A stretch of DNA of 64,000 bases from Pontibacillus marinus BH030004 = DSM 16465 (GCF_000425225.1 NZ_KE384330.1:37120-101119), one strand, 5' to 3'; positions 53,797 to 61,814 are shown, counted from the first letter of the stretch. Notes: generated from the letters alone by a model not told the origin. Program-made: numbers and translations.

Positions 53797-54179
53797 AATA
53801 ATATCCTCCTTGTTGTCTGTACCTTTATGTTTCGCTTTTCTATTTGGCATTAGGGGAGCATCTTATTTGGAATTTTTTCCTCTAAGATGTTTGTGGTAGT
53901 GTTATTCCACATGGTTCAACTTTTAAACAAGTTAGCATGAATTCAGGACTTTAGATGTGCAACCTCCCCTTATTTTAGGAAGTTGTTCATATTACGTGCC
54001 AATAGAAGAGCTTTTCTCTAGAGTTTGCTTATTCTGAGGAATTATTCATGGTTTTCGAAAAGTTTTATATACAAAAGGGGAGTGGGATAAGTAAGTGAGG
54101 CGATCATCTTGAAAAGAGCTAACTATATTTCATTAGAGGTGTATATTCACTTGCGTATGTTTTTGCTCGTGCGCGTTAG
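53797..54179. other. Intergenic region without supported gene
   Basis: About 380 bp. It contains the start region of the small lipoprotein gene on the minus strand and otherwise A/T-rich sequence. I see no credible gene, RNA or terminator. Confidence 0.4.
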
Positions 54180-54563
54180 TTCTTCTCTTCGAGCGTGGGA
54201 TTCTCCTACTCGGGCGTGCGATTCTCTTTTCCTCGCGTGGGATTCTCCTACTCGGGCGTGCGATTCTCTTTTCCGCGCGTGGGATTCTCCTCCTCGGGCG
54301 TGCGATTCTCTTTTCCGCGCGTGGGATCCTCCTACTCGGGCGTGCGATTCTCTTTTCCGCGCGTGGGATCCTCCTCCTCGGGCGTGCGATTCTCTTTTCC
54401 GCGCGTGGGATTCTCCTCCTCGGGCGTGCGATTCTCTTTTCCGCGCGTGGGATCCTCCTACTCGGGCGTGCGATTCTCTTTTCCGCGCGTGGGATTCTCC
54501 TCCTCGGGCGTACGATTCTCTTTTCCGCGCGTGGGATTCTCCCCCTCGGGCGTGCGATTCTTC
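54180..54563. repeat. 42-bp tandem array built of 21-bp half-units
   Basis: About nine copies alternate GCGTGGGATTCTCCTCCTCGG and GCGTGCGATTCTCTTTTCCGC, each 21 bp (for example cores at 54256, 54277, 54298). Because 21 is divisible by three, all frames stay open and long spurious reading frames appear on both strands, but none has a ribosome site or family match. It lies between the small lipoprotein and fabZ and is probably non-coding. Confidence 0.88.
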
Positions 54564-54591
54564 CCTTCATATTAAAAAGTAAAAAACCAAA

Positions 54592-54619
54592 AAAGCCTGT
54601 CCATTCCCGGACAGGCTTT
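54592..54619 (-). terminator. Terminator of the mbl-flhOP-fabZ block
   Basis: AAAGCCTGTCC / GGACAGGCTTT perfect 11-bp stem with a long T-run on the minus strand, 9 bp after the fabZ stop. Confidence 0.9.
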
Positions 54620-54628
54620 CTTCATCAT

Positions 54629-55066
54629 TTATTCTTCTTCTTTTTCCCCTAGAGCAAACATGATTTCCGCTTCGCATACAAGTTCGCCGTCTACTGTGGC
54701 TTTGGCTTTTCCTTTGCCGATGCTTGCTTTTGCTCGGACGATCTCTACTTCTAAAGTAAGGGTGTCACCTGGGACGACTTGGCGTTTGAAACGGCATTTG
54801 TCGATGCCTGTAAAGAACGCTAAGCGGCCTCGGTTCTCTTCTTTCTTTAGCATCGCTACTGCTCCTACTTGAGCTAGTGCTTCTACTACAAGAACGCCTG
54901 GCATTACTGCGTAGCTTGGGAAGTGGCCTTGGAAAAATGGTTCGTTGATGGTTACGTTTTTCTTACCTACAGCGCGTTGGCCTTCTTCTAATTCAGTTAC
55001 TTGATCCACTAAAAGAAACGGATATCGGTGTGGGATAATCTCTTGAATGTCTTGGATATCGAGCAT
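54629..55066 (-). CDS. fabZ: 3-hydroxyacyl-ACP dehydratase FabZ
   Basis: 145 residues, the usual length. Catalytic His48 in [23 protein letters not shown] and Glu62 in the same block; N-terminal [13 protein letters not shown] is a FabZ signature. It dehydrates 3-hydroxyacyl-ACP in type II fatty acid synthesis in the cytosol. In B. subtilis the homologue (ywpB) also lies near flhOP and mbl, so the order is conserved. TAGGAGGATCATC precedes the ATG. Confidence 0.96.
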   Translation of the reverse strand: MLDIQDIQEIIPHRYPFLLVDQVTELEEGQRAVGKKNVTINEPFFQGHFPSYAVMPGVLVVEALAQVGAVAMLKKEENRGRLAFFTGIDKCRFKRQVVPGDTLTLEVEIVRAKASIGKGKAKATVDGELVCEAEIMFALGEKEEE

Positions 55067-55076
55067 GATGATCCTC

Positions 55077-55415
55077 CTATTCGGTTTTGGTTACGATATC
55101 AATGATATGTTGCCACGTGTCAATTTTCAAGGCGTCAGTTGGATTTCCGTCTCCAATAATACCATAACCAATCATTAAACCAGTCAATAAAGCAAGCGCG
55201 CAGATGACAAAAACAATAATGATGCGTAGCCAAATGGGTAAGATACGACGGCGATACTTTTTCGGTTTCTCGTCGTTTTGCTTTTCTTTTTGCTTCTTGG
55301 CTTCTTCTTTTTGTTTTTTCTTTTGTTCTTTTTCCTGTTGGCGCTCTTTCTTTTGGTTTTCTTTATTCAGTTCGCGTCGTTCACTACGACTGATTGGCTC
55401 TTTTTTGTCAGGCAT
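55077..55415 (-). CDS. EpuA/YwzB-like small membrane protein (often annotated RNA polymerase beta-associated)
   Basis: 112 residues. A very charged Lys/Glu/Gln N-terminal half (about 1-58, low complexity, probably coiled) is followed by [54 protein letters not shown]. This is the EpuA domain with one membrane helix (about 62-85). Family members are commonly labelled DNA-directed RNA polymerase subunit beta, a name without functional basis. It sits between flhP and fabZ, its usual place. AAGGAG lies upstream of the ATG. Confidence 0.85.
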   Translation of the reverse strand: MPDKKEPISRSERRELNKENQKKERQQEKEQKKKQKEEAKKQKEKQNDEKPKKYRRRILPIWLRIIIVFVICALALLTGLMIGYGIIGDGNPTDALKIDTWQHIIDIVTKTE

Positions 55416-55452
55416 TGTACAGACTCCTTATCGTTCATTTCATCTATGTGGA

Positions 55453-56280
55453 TTAACGTAATTGATTGATTAGGCCCATCATTTGGTCACCCATAGCGAT
55501 CGAGCGACTGTTGAATTGATAAGCGCGTTGTGTCGAAAGCATGTCTGTTACTTGTTTTCCCATATCCACATTGGACGATTCTAATGCACCTTGCTGCAAG
55601 CGTACATCATTGGCTCCAACCGCTTCAATGATTTCTTGCTGATTGTATCCTAATTCCTCTAAATCCGGTAAACGGAAAAGGTTTTGACCTGCTGCTTCAA
55701 GTAATCGCGGTCGTGAAGCATTGACTACATTTAGTCTTGCCTCAACTGCCGTTTCTCCATTACGTTCTACAGCAATTTCTCCATTTTCTCGGATCGTAAA
55801 GGACTCAAAATTGTTTTGTAATCGAATCGGTCCATCTTCACCTAGAACAGGGTTGCCATTCGATGTAACAAGCATCACTTCATTCTCATTAATCGGTTGA
55901 AAGGAGAATGATCCATCTCTAGTGTACATTGTGGTGGCTTGTCCATTTTCAGTGCGTTGAACCTGAAACATATGATTTTCATTCATGATCGCAACATCAA
56001 GAGGGCGGCCTGTTTGCTTAATGGATCCTTGCTTCATATCCAGATCTGTACTGGCTAAATAAGCACCTGATCCAATTCGGATGCCATCTGGTGTGGTGCG
56101 ATTTGCGTTTTCTCCCTCGTCATCAAGGTTGTCCATTTGTTGAATCAAGAGGGATGAAAAATCTGCTTGGCGGCTTTTATAGCCGGGTGTATTCATATTG
56201 GATAAATTGTTTCCGATTAAATCCAGTTTATTTTGCAGCTGGCCCATCGTTACGGCCGCTTGCATAGAAGAACGTAACAT
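55453..56280 (-). CDS. flhP: Flagellar hook-basal body protein FlhP
   Basis: 275 residues of the FlgG/FlgF rod-hook family. N-terminal LRSSMQAAVTMGQLQNKLDLIGNNLSNMNTPGYKSRQADF is the conserved coiled-coil-forming segment with ANNLANxxTPGYK pattern, and the C-terminal QGALESSNVDMGKQVTDMLSTQRAYQFNSRSIAMGDQMM is the matching helix. Secreted by the flagellar type III system into the distal rod. It lies 13 bp after flhO, in the same order as B. subtilis. Confidence 0.95.
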   Translation of the reverse strand: MLRSSMQAAVTMGQLQNKLDLIGNNLSNMNTPGYKSRQADFSSLLIQQMDNLDDEGENANRTTPDGIRIGSGAYLASTDLDMKQGSIKQTGRPLDVAIMNENHMFQVQRTENGQATTMYTRDGSFSFQPINENEVMLVTSNGNPVLGEDGPIRLQNNFESFTIRENGEIAVERNGETAVEARLNVVNASRPRLLEAAGQNLFRLPDLEELGYNQQEIIEAVGANDVRLQQGALESSNVDMGKQVTDMLSTQRAYQFNSRSIAMGDQMMGLINQLR

Positions 56281-56293
56281 TTAGGAACCCTCC

Positions 56294-57124
56294 CTATCTG
56301 ACTCGACCAATTTCGTTTACAGCCTTGTCCATGCTTTGGTCATAGGCTTTTAATACTTTTTGGTTCGTCTCGAATAAACGATATGAACTCATCATTTCAG
56401 TCATCGTGCGAGCTGGATCTACATTGGATCCTTCGAGGGCATTTTGTTTCACTCCGAATGTCACGCCTTCAGCTGTTCTTGCGTTGACAGGGGCTTGTCC
56501 TTCCCCTTCTTCATTATATCGGAATAGATCATTTCCCTCTTTGACAAGCTGATAAACATCATTTGTATAAGAAATTCCAAGTTGTGTTTCGCCACCCTCA
56601 ATTTGCAGAACGCCTTCAGGTGATACCGTAAATTCTTGTCCGCCTGTTTGAACGCGATTGCCTTGTTGATCTAAGACATAAGCGCCGCTCTGTGAAACAA
56701 GAAAACCTTGTCCATCTACCGTGAAGTTTCCACTACGTGTGTAGCGTGGCTCTCCATCCTGACCTCTTACCGTGAAAAACACAGACCCATTTTCATCTGG
56801 AAAGTTCCCGTTCATTAAGGCCATGTCAGTCGAAACACCTGTATTTCGAAGATCACCTTGTGTGAAGTCAGGAGCTGTCTCTTGTAAGTACGTACCGGTA
56901 CTCAAAGGACCCACTTCGCTTCGCATAGGTAGATTTATAGTTTTGGATGTTGGTAGTGATTTACTTTCCATACGTTCGATCAGCATCTCTGGAAAAGCAC
57001 GTACAGAACCCTGATCTGCTTTGTATCCAGGTGTTGTAACGTTCGATAGGTTATTGGATAGGGTTTCTTGACGCCTTTGCTGTGTGAGCATTCCGGATGC
57101 TGCTGTATAAAATCCTCTTAGCAA
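56294..57124 (-). CDS. flhO: Flagellar hook-basal body protein FlhO
   Basis: 276 residues, TTG start with AGGGGGGAAGTACG upstream. N-terminal LRGFYTAASGMLTQQRRQETLSNNLSNVTTPGYKADQGS and C-terminal QNALEGSNVDPARTMTEMMSSYRLFETNQKVLKAYDQ frame a beta-domain (GSVFFTVRGQDGEPRYTRSGNF), as in FlgG-type rod proteins. It builds the flagellar rod with FlhP. It is located just after mbl. Confidence 0.95.
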   Translation of the reverse strand: MLRGFYTAASGMLTQQRRQETLSNNLSNVTTPGYKADQGSVRAFPEMLIERMESKSLPTSKTINLPMRSEVGPLSTGTYLQETAPDFTQGDLRNTGVSTDMALMNGNFPDENGSVFFTVRGQDGEPRYTRSGNFTVDGQGFLVSQSGAYVLDQQGNRVQTGGQEFTVSPEGVLQIEGGETQLGISYTNDVYQLVKEGNDLFRYNEEGEGQAPVNARTAEGVTFGVKQNALEGSNVDPARTMTEMMSSYRLFETNQKVLKAYDQSMDKAVNEIGRVR

Positions 57125-57142
57125 CGTACTTCCCCCCTGTTT

Positions 57143-58144
57143 TTAAACAATGCTATCTTTTGGTAGTTTATCAATGTTTTCGAGCATGATGCCTGTCCCT
57201 TTTGCAACACAGTTCATTGGCTCTTCGGCAACTAAAACAGGGACCTTAAGCTCTTCTGATAGCAATTGATCAAGACCATGTAACAGCGCACCACCGCCAG
57301 TTAAAATTACACCGCGGTCAATGATGTCAGCAGATAATTCAGGTGGTGTACGTTCAAGAACCTGCTTAGAATTTTGAACAATTAAAGAAACGGATTCTTG
57401 TAGAGCTTGTTCAATTTCTTCCGAGTAAACGGTGATCGTGCGAGGTAATCCAGAAACCATGTCACGACCTCGAATATCAATTTGCTCGTGGCGTGAACCT
57501 TTGAATACCGTTGCTACGTTCACCTTAATATCTTCAGCCGTACGCTCTCCGATCAGAAGTTTGTACTCTTTCTTAATGTATTGAAGAATTTCATTATCAA
57601 ATTTATCTCCGGCCATCTTAATCGATGAGGCGGTGACAATATCGCCCATGGAAAGAACCGCAATATCCGTGGTACCACCGCCGATATCAATTACCATGTT
57701 ACCGCTTGGTTGGAAAATATCCATACCTGCTCCAATAGCAGCTACTTTCGGTTCTTCTTCTAAGTAAACTTTCTTTCCGCCGCTTTTCTCAGCCGCTTCT
57801 TTGATCGCTTTTTGCTCAACTTTCGTTATGTTTGTTGGGCAGCAGATCAGCATACGGGGCTTGGATAAAAAGCCTCGTACATTTATTTTATTAATAAAGT
57901 GCTTAAGCATTGCTTCTGTTACATCAAAATCTGCAATAACGCCATCTTTTAGTGGACGAATCGCTTCAATATTGCCTGGTGTACGTCCCACCATACGACG
58001 GGCTTCATCACCGACCTCCAGAACTTTCCCTGAATTACGATCCATAGCCACTACAGATGGCTCATTCAAGACAATACCTTTTCCTTTAACATGAATTAAT
58101 ACATTCGCTGTACCTAGGTCAATCCCGATATCCCTTGCAAACAT
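57143..58144 (-). CDS. mbl: MreB-like actin Mbl
   Basis: 333 residues. FARDIGIDLGTANVLIHVKGKGIVLNEPSVVAMD opens the actin-fold phosphate-1 region. VIDIGGGTTDIAVLSMGDIV is phosphate-2 and ILTGGGALLHGLDQLLSEEL the adenosine motif. Position directly downstream of spoIIID identifies it as Mbl rather than MreB. It guides lateral wall synthesis and cell shape from the inner membrane face. GGGAGGATCAACGTCAC precedes the ATG. Confidence 0.95.
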   Translation of the reverse strand: MFARDIGIDLGTANVLIHVKGKGIVLNEPSVVAMDRNSGKVLEVGDEARRMVGRTPGNIEAIRPLKDGVIADFDVTEAMLKHFINKINVRGFLSKPRMLICCPTNITKVEQKAIKEAAEKSGGKKVYLEEEPKVAAIGAGMDIFQPSGNMVIDIGGGTTDIAVLSMGDIVTASSIKMAGDKFDNEILQYIKKEYKLLIGERTAEDIKVNVATVFKGSRHEQIDIRGRDMVSGLPRTITVYSEEIEQALQESVSLIVQNSKQVLERTPPELSADIIDRGVILTGGGALLHGLDQLLSEELKVPVLVAEEPMNCVAKGTGIMLENIDKLPKDSIV

Positions 58145-58296
58145 GTGACGTTGATCCTCCCTGCTTAAATACTATTCCTTCCGAGAACATTAATCTTCTA
58201 ATACTTTATTTTATCACACATTTCAGCAAAATTTGTCATTAGAAGATAAAAAAGTTTCTGTTTCAAAAGAATTAGGTATTTGGGAGGATCACAAGG

Positions 58297-58581
58297 TTAT
58301 CCTGCAGTATTGGCGGGCTCTTCTTCAGGTAACTTATCTTTGTTGTATTTGTTTTTTGTTGCTTCCCCGCCTCGCAGATGTCGAATTGCTTTATGATAGT
58401 CCAAAATCTCCTTCACTTCATTAGCTAACTCGGGATTAATGTCCGGCAACCGCTCTGTTAAATCCTTATGAACCGTGCTCTTTGAGACTCCAAATTCCTT
58501 CGCAATCACTCGAACGGTTTTTCTCGTCTCCACGATATATTTCCCGATCTTGATCGTTCGCTCTTTGATGTAATCGTGCAC
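58297..58581 (-). CDS. spoIIID: Sporulation transcription factor SpoIIID
   Basis: 94 residues from the GTG at 58581 (AGGAGGCGAGTGGT upstream), giving VHDYIKERTIKIGKYIVETRKTVRVIAKEFGVSKSTVHKDLTERL, almost identical to B. subtilis SpoIIID, with the HTH at about 20-45 and the basic C-terminal helix DYHKAIRHLRGGEATKNKY. It works in the mother cell after engulfment, repressing and activating sigma-E genes. Usually sigma-E dependent; I cannot point to a clear sigma-E promoter. Confidence 0.97.
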   Translation of the reverse strand: MHDYIKERTIKIGKYIVETRKTVRVIAKEFGVSKSTVHKDLTERLPDINPELANEVKEILDYHKAIRHLRGGEATKNKYNKDKLPEEEPANTAG

Positions 58582-58886
58582 ACCACTCGCCTCCTGATAG
58601 TTGGATGTCAAAGGTGTGAAATGAGACAAGGTTGAATATAGATATATGTAATGCCTGCCAGTTCTAAGATGGATGTGTTTCTAGGTATCTTGAGGTAATC
58701 CTTTTCCCTCTCACCTCAAACCTTCCCTAATTGAGGGATCCAAAAGGGATAGTTTTGTCCTCCCTTTTGAACCCTCCATTACTGGGTTTGTATCAGATTA
58801 TGTGAGGGTTGAGCGGTTTATGATTAAAAAGTCTTGTGGGACAAGGGGTACAGGCTGTTGTTTTTTACGAGGGAATTAAATTCACA
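58582..58886. other. Intergenic region upstream of spoIIID
   Basis: About 300 bp between the peptide-cassette terminator and spoIIID. It should hold the spoIIID promoter. A run CATTACATATATCTATATTC near 58640-58660 is AT-rich but does not fit the sigma-E consensus well. No small gene with a ribosome site is seen on either strand. Confidence 0.4.
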
Positions 58887-58928
58887 GAAAAAGAGACCTT
58901 CCCAGGTAAGTTCTAAAGCCTGGAAAAG
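58887..58928 (-). terminator. Terminator of the peptide-signalling cassette
   Basis: Minus strand CTTTTCCAGG pairs with CCTGGGAAGG (10 bp, two G-U), followed by TCTCTTTTT. It lies about 73 bp after the stop at 59001 and separates the cassette from spoIIID. Confidence 0.7.
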
Positions 58929-59000
58929 TCCTTTTGATTTTCGATTTATAATTACTTTATGCAATGCTTTCCGTTACTTTCATAAACTTTATTTCGATTT

Positions 59001-59153
59001 CTATCCCATACCACCTGTGTCAGGATCTTTCATGATTTGAATAGGGCCAATATCAAAAGACTGATTCATCTTTTCTACGGTTACATTAGAATAAGAACCA
59101 ATACCAACAAGTATCACTGCCATAATAAAACATTTGATTATTATGTTCTTCAT
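59001..59153 (-). CDS. Small secreted peptide precursor (Phr/AimP-like), ending DPDTGGMG
   Basis: 50 residues; ATG at 59153 with AAAAGGGAGAGAGTATT upstream, 26 bp after the stop of the repeat precursor. N-terminal lysine pair and hydrophobic core (about 4-20, IIIKCFIMAVILVGIGS) form an export signal. A short hydrophilic pro-region follows, then the C-terminus QIMKDPDTGGMG. The IM[KQ]-x0/1-DP junction also occurs before the DPVEPPIK repeats in the gene upstream, which suggests a common processing site. Phr and AimP precursors have this size and plan, with the signal peptide at the C-terminus. Third gene of the AimR-like cassette. Function is inferred from layout only. Confidence 0.7.
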   Translation of the reverse strand: MKNIIIKCFIMAVILVGIGSYSNVTVEKMNQSFDIGPIQIMKDPDTGGMG

Positions 59154-59179
59154 AATACTCTCTCCCTTTTAAGATTATC

Positions 59180-59425
59180 CTATTTGATCGGTGGTTCTAC
59201 TGGATCATTTTGCATAATCACCTTAATTGGAGGTTCTACCGGATCATATTGCATAATTACCTTGATTGGAGGTTCTACCGGATCAGAATACACCTTGATC
59301 GGAGGCTCGACTGGATCTTGGAACTGAGGACCTTCTTCTGCTTGCACATCCATTACATTAAAACCTCCTATTAGTAATACTAGTGCCATCAGTGACGTCA
59401 TTCCCATTACCATTAACTTCTTCAT
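59180..59425 (-). CDS. Multicopy secreted peptide-pheromone precursor with four DPVEPPIK(V) repeats
   Basis: 81 residues; the ATG overlaps the receptor stop (ATGA) and is preceded by ATAGGAGGAATTAG. Sec signal peptide about 1-29 (VMDVQA-EE). Copies of DPVEPPIKV lie at residues 37-45, 48-56 and 61-69, with a last DPVEPPIK at 74-81 that is the exact C-terminus. Spacers are YS, IMQY and IMQN. The DNA of the copies differs at the third position in seven of the eight codons, without any amino-acid change. Layout matches an RRNPP propeptide: secreted, repeated, directly downstream of and coupled to a TPR receptor. Processing and import by Opp are assumptions. Confidence 0.82.
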   Translation of the reverse strand: MKKLMVMGMTSLMALVLLIGGFNVMDVQAEEGPQFQDPVEPPIKVYSDPVEPPIKVIMQYDPVEPPIKVIMQNDPVEPPIK

Positions 59426-60447
59426 CTAATTCCTCCTATGTTCATGTGGTTTAACGCTTGTAACGGAAGTCTTGCATAAAAGTAATGACTCTCTTCATTT
59501 ACAAAACTGTTATAGGATTGGACTAATAACTGCTTGTCCATTTTTGCTAGACCAAGGTAATACTTTTGGAAAGGCGTTAGGGTTTCAAAAGAGCTCAGGA
59601 TTTTGATAGCTTTTTCTCTGTCCCCTCTAGCGATTGCTAAATGGGCCTGTTCAGGTAAACTATCGGTTTCAATCCCTTCCGGAACGCCATGGTAGGCTGA
59701 TACAAAAGGTAGATTATGTTGTTTCACTAGCTGTTCAATCTTAGGTAATTCAAATTTCTTCGCTAGCTTTAATGCTTCATTTAAGTGATAAACACTCTGA
59801 TCATATCCTTCAAACACATATGATAGAGCTAATATAATGTGCACTCGTGACATGCGTGTCGGAGATATTTGTCTATGATTGATAATTTCAAATCCATATT
59901 TTCGCGCAATAATAAGTTCATTTTTTCTCCAATGATAACGAAATAGAATTTCTTTACTTCTCATTTGATAAAATTCCAACAAAAGAGAAGGTTGCAATTG
60001 GCTTAAACCCTCTGAAAGTTTCTCATTCAAAAAGGCCCACACACCATAGCGACGCATCTCATAATTACTATAAATTTTTAAGAAGGTATGAAAGCATTCT
60101 TGTTCTTCATTTAAGGGAGCTATTTTCTTTAACTCCATTAACATATCTGAATCGGATAGTGTGTGCCTCAAATTTCTATAATGTAGTTCATATAACTTTC
60201 CCCATACACGATCTTCCTCGAAGATGGACTTCTTGTTGATATTCAAAAGGGTTTCGAACTCCTCATAATATCCATTCATCAATAAAAGTTCTAAACCGTG
60301 ATGCCTTGCCTCTGGTGTGGTTGATTCTAAGCAGTAGTCTTTCAATAGAATCATGGCAGTTTTTTCATCGTGCATCTTCACTAAGATCTTTTTCACTGCA
60401 TATAACGACATTTTGCTATCTCTAAAATCTTTTAATACTGCACTCAT
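59422..60447 (-). CDS. AimR/Rap-like TPR peptide receptor without HTH domain
   Basis: 341 residues, ATG with AAGGTGGGTCGAG upstream. All-helical TPR-type protein. The N-terminal block KTAMILLKDYCLESTTPEARHHGLELL and the C-terminal blocks SLPEQAHLAIARGDREKAI and FYARLPLQALNHM resemble phage AimR (there LMKDYCL, LQEQAH, LIRLPLLELQKM). AimR has an N-terminal HTH that is absent here: the protein begins where the TPR part of AimR begins, and the upstream DNA has no open frame for an HTH. It may thus act by protein-protein contact like Rap proteins. It overlaps its peptide gene by 4 bp and sits between spoIIQ and spoIIID, suggesting a sporulation role (inference). Confidence 0.82.
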   Translation of the reverse strand: MSAVLKDFRDSKMSLYAVKKILVKMHDEKTAMILLKDYCLESTTPEARHHGLELLLMNGYYEEFETLLNINKKSIFEEDRVWGKLYELHYRNLRHTLSDSDMLMELKKIAPLNEEQECFHTFLKIYSNYEMRRYGVWAFLNEKLSEGLSQLQPSLLLEFYQMRSKEILFRYHWRKNELIIARKYGFEIINHRQISPTRMSRVHIILALSYVFEGYDQSVYHLNEALKLAKKFELPKIEQLVKQHNLPFVSAYHGVPEGIETDSLPEQAHLAIARGDREKAIKILSSFETLTPFQKYYLGLAKMDKQLLVQSYNSFVNEESHYFYARLPLQALNHMNIGGIR

Positions 60448-60622
60448 CTCGACCCACCTTGTCTTTAGCGTATATATACAAATTCAGACATCTTTTTTCT
60501 TTGTTAGGATAAAATTACCAGACTCTTCAGAAGGAAAAAACACTTTAGACAAAAGAAGTGTGTAGTCGACAAAACCTTTCAAGACTTTCTGCAGTAATCG
60601 ACGGCATCCTGGGGAGCATCAT

Positions 60623-60826
60623 CCAGCTCCATCGTCCAGTGACTAGTGTGCTTGGGCCCACACGATGTGGGTCAGGTCGACGTTGTCACAGGATGTGAAG
60701 GTTTTAGTCGATCATTCTTCCTCCTTGCGTTAAGTCAACATCGAATCGCCAGGGCTCTTCGTGTTTCCTTTAACTCATACGGCTCAGTCCAGCCCATACG
60801 TCACTACCCGGACGATTCCGCTTTAG
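60623..60826. repeat. Dispersed intergenic repeat, diverged copy 3
   Basis: Contains CCAGCTCCATCGTCCAG, TAAGTCAACATCGAATCGC, TCGTGTTTCCTTTAACTCATACGG-type and CTCAGTCCAG blocks shared with copies at 30421 and 45064, plus about 60 bp of extra sequence. It lies between spoIIQ and the peptide cassette. Confidence 0.7.
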
Positions 60827-60836
60827 AAGTCATAAA

Positions 60837-60865
60837 AAAATCCTACCTGTAACAGGTAGGATTTT
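60837..60865 (-). terminator. Terminator of spoIIQ
   Basis: AAAATCCTACCTGT and ACAGGTAGGATTTT form a perfect stem, 16 bp past the spoIIQ stop, with TTTTTTATG following on the minus strand. Confidence 0.85.
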
Positions 60866-60880
60866 GGCGAAAGCCGAGGC

Positions 60881-61690
60881 TTACGTATTTGTCATTGAAA
60901 TGGATGATTCGCTATCTTCGTTTGGTTCTTTCTTGTCTTCTGGTTGCTTATCTTCTTCAGGTTGATCCTTTTGCTCAGACTTCTCATCTTCTACTGAGAT
61001 GTTGCTTAGCGGTTGGTTGAAGTACGTTTCAGGATTCACTTTGTTTCCATCTTTTACGACTTCAAAATGTACGTGTACGCCGCTTGCTTGTCCCATTAAA
61101 CTCTGTCCAGCTGTTCCAATTGCATCGTCCTGATTTACTTCAGCACCTGTTTCAACAAGAACGTCACCTAAGCTCATATAGCGAGTTGTAAGACCATCTT
61201 GGTGTGTAATTTCAACTACATTACCCAGTAGTGGATCTTCTTTGACTTCCGTTACTGTACCTGTAGCAGATGCTAGAACATCGAAAGATTCGCCATCTTC
61301 ACGTGCGATGTCTACACCTTCGCTTTGATAGTAATGGTTGTCGTAAAGAATAAGGGCTTTTTCACGGTCTTCTGCACTTGCGCTATAATCGAAAAACTTG
61401 GTTTTGATAACAGCTTGGTCACGGTTATGAAGTGGCATGTTTAAGTTTTCATTCAGCTCCATAACAGGTGTTGCAGGCTGGTTATCATAGTCGATTTGGT
61501 CTGTTTCATTTTGAAGGTTGTCTTGATCATCAGCAAGATCTTCAACATTGGTTAAAGAACTCTGATACCAAAGAACTCCTGTCAAAATCAAAGCTGCTGC
61601 TACTAAATAAACACTAGGGAAAAACCATTTCTTACGCAAAATCCGTTTCCAGTTGTTTTTTGAAACGTTTTTGTTTTCTTCCTCTCTCAT
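60881..61690 (-). CDS. spoIIQ: Stage II sporulation protein SpoIIQ
   Basis: 269 residues. N-terminal membrane helix (about 24-42), a spacer, a LytM/M23 domain (about 115-230) with SEGVDIAREDGESFDVLASATGTVTEV, GLTTRYMSL and ASGVHVHFEV, and an acidic Lys/Glu/Asp tail (about 240-269). As in B. subtilis SpoIIQ, the first zinc-ligand His is replaced by Ser (SEGVD), so it is a non-enzymatic binding protein. In the forespore membrane it pairs with SpoIIIAH across the septum during engulfment. GAGGTGATGAA precedes the ATG. Confidence 0.95.
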   Translation of the reverse strand: MREEENKNVSKNNWKRILRKKWFFPSVYLVAAALILTGVLWYQSSLTNVEDLADDQDNLQNETDQIDYDNQPATPVMELNENLNMPLHNRDQAVIKTKFFDYSASAEDREKALILYDNHYYQSEGVDIAREDGESFDVLASATGTVTEVKEDPLLGNVVEITHQDGLTTRYMSLGDVLVETGAEVNQDDAIGTAGQSLMGQASGVHVHFEVVKDGNKVNPETYFNQPLSNISVEDEKSEQKDQPEEDKQPEDKKEPNEDSESSISMTNT

Positions 61691-61814
61691 TTCATCATCA
61701 CCTCAGCAACCATTCTGATCAGAAAGAGGAAGAACTATACATCTTTTTGAAAAAAATTTTTTATAATTAGTTTTCGACAAAAGACTTAGGTTATGCATAT
61801 TAATTTAAAGAAAA

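Noticed and set aside
54109..54582. Long open frames on both strands (Arg-rich repeats such as RIARPRRRIPRAEK)
   Set aside because: They arise because the 42-bp tandem unit keeps all frames open; there is no credible ribosome site, and the half-unit structure is explained at DNA level.
58834..59040. 68-residue plus-strand frame opposite the small peptide gene
   Set aside because: No ribosome site, and it covers the cassette terminator and the 3' part of the better supported minus-strand peptide gene.
59037..59327. Plus-strand frame with IGGSTGS repeats
   Set aside because: Mirror image of the DPVEPPIK repeats; no ribosome site or signal peptide, and synonymous changes are only synonymous on the minus strand.
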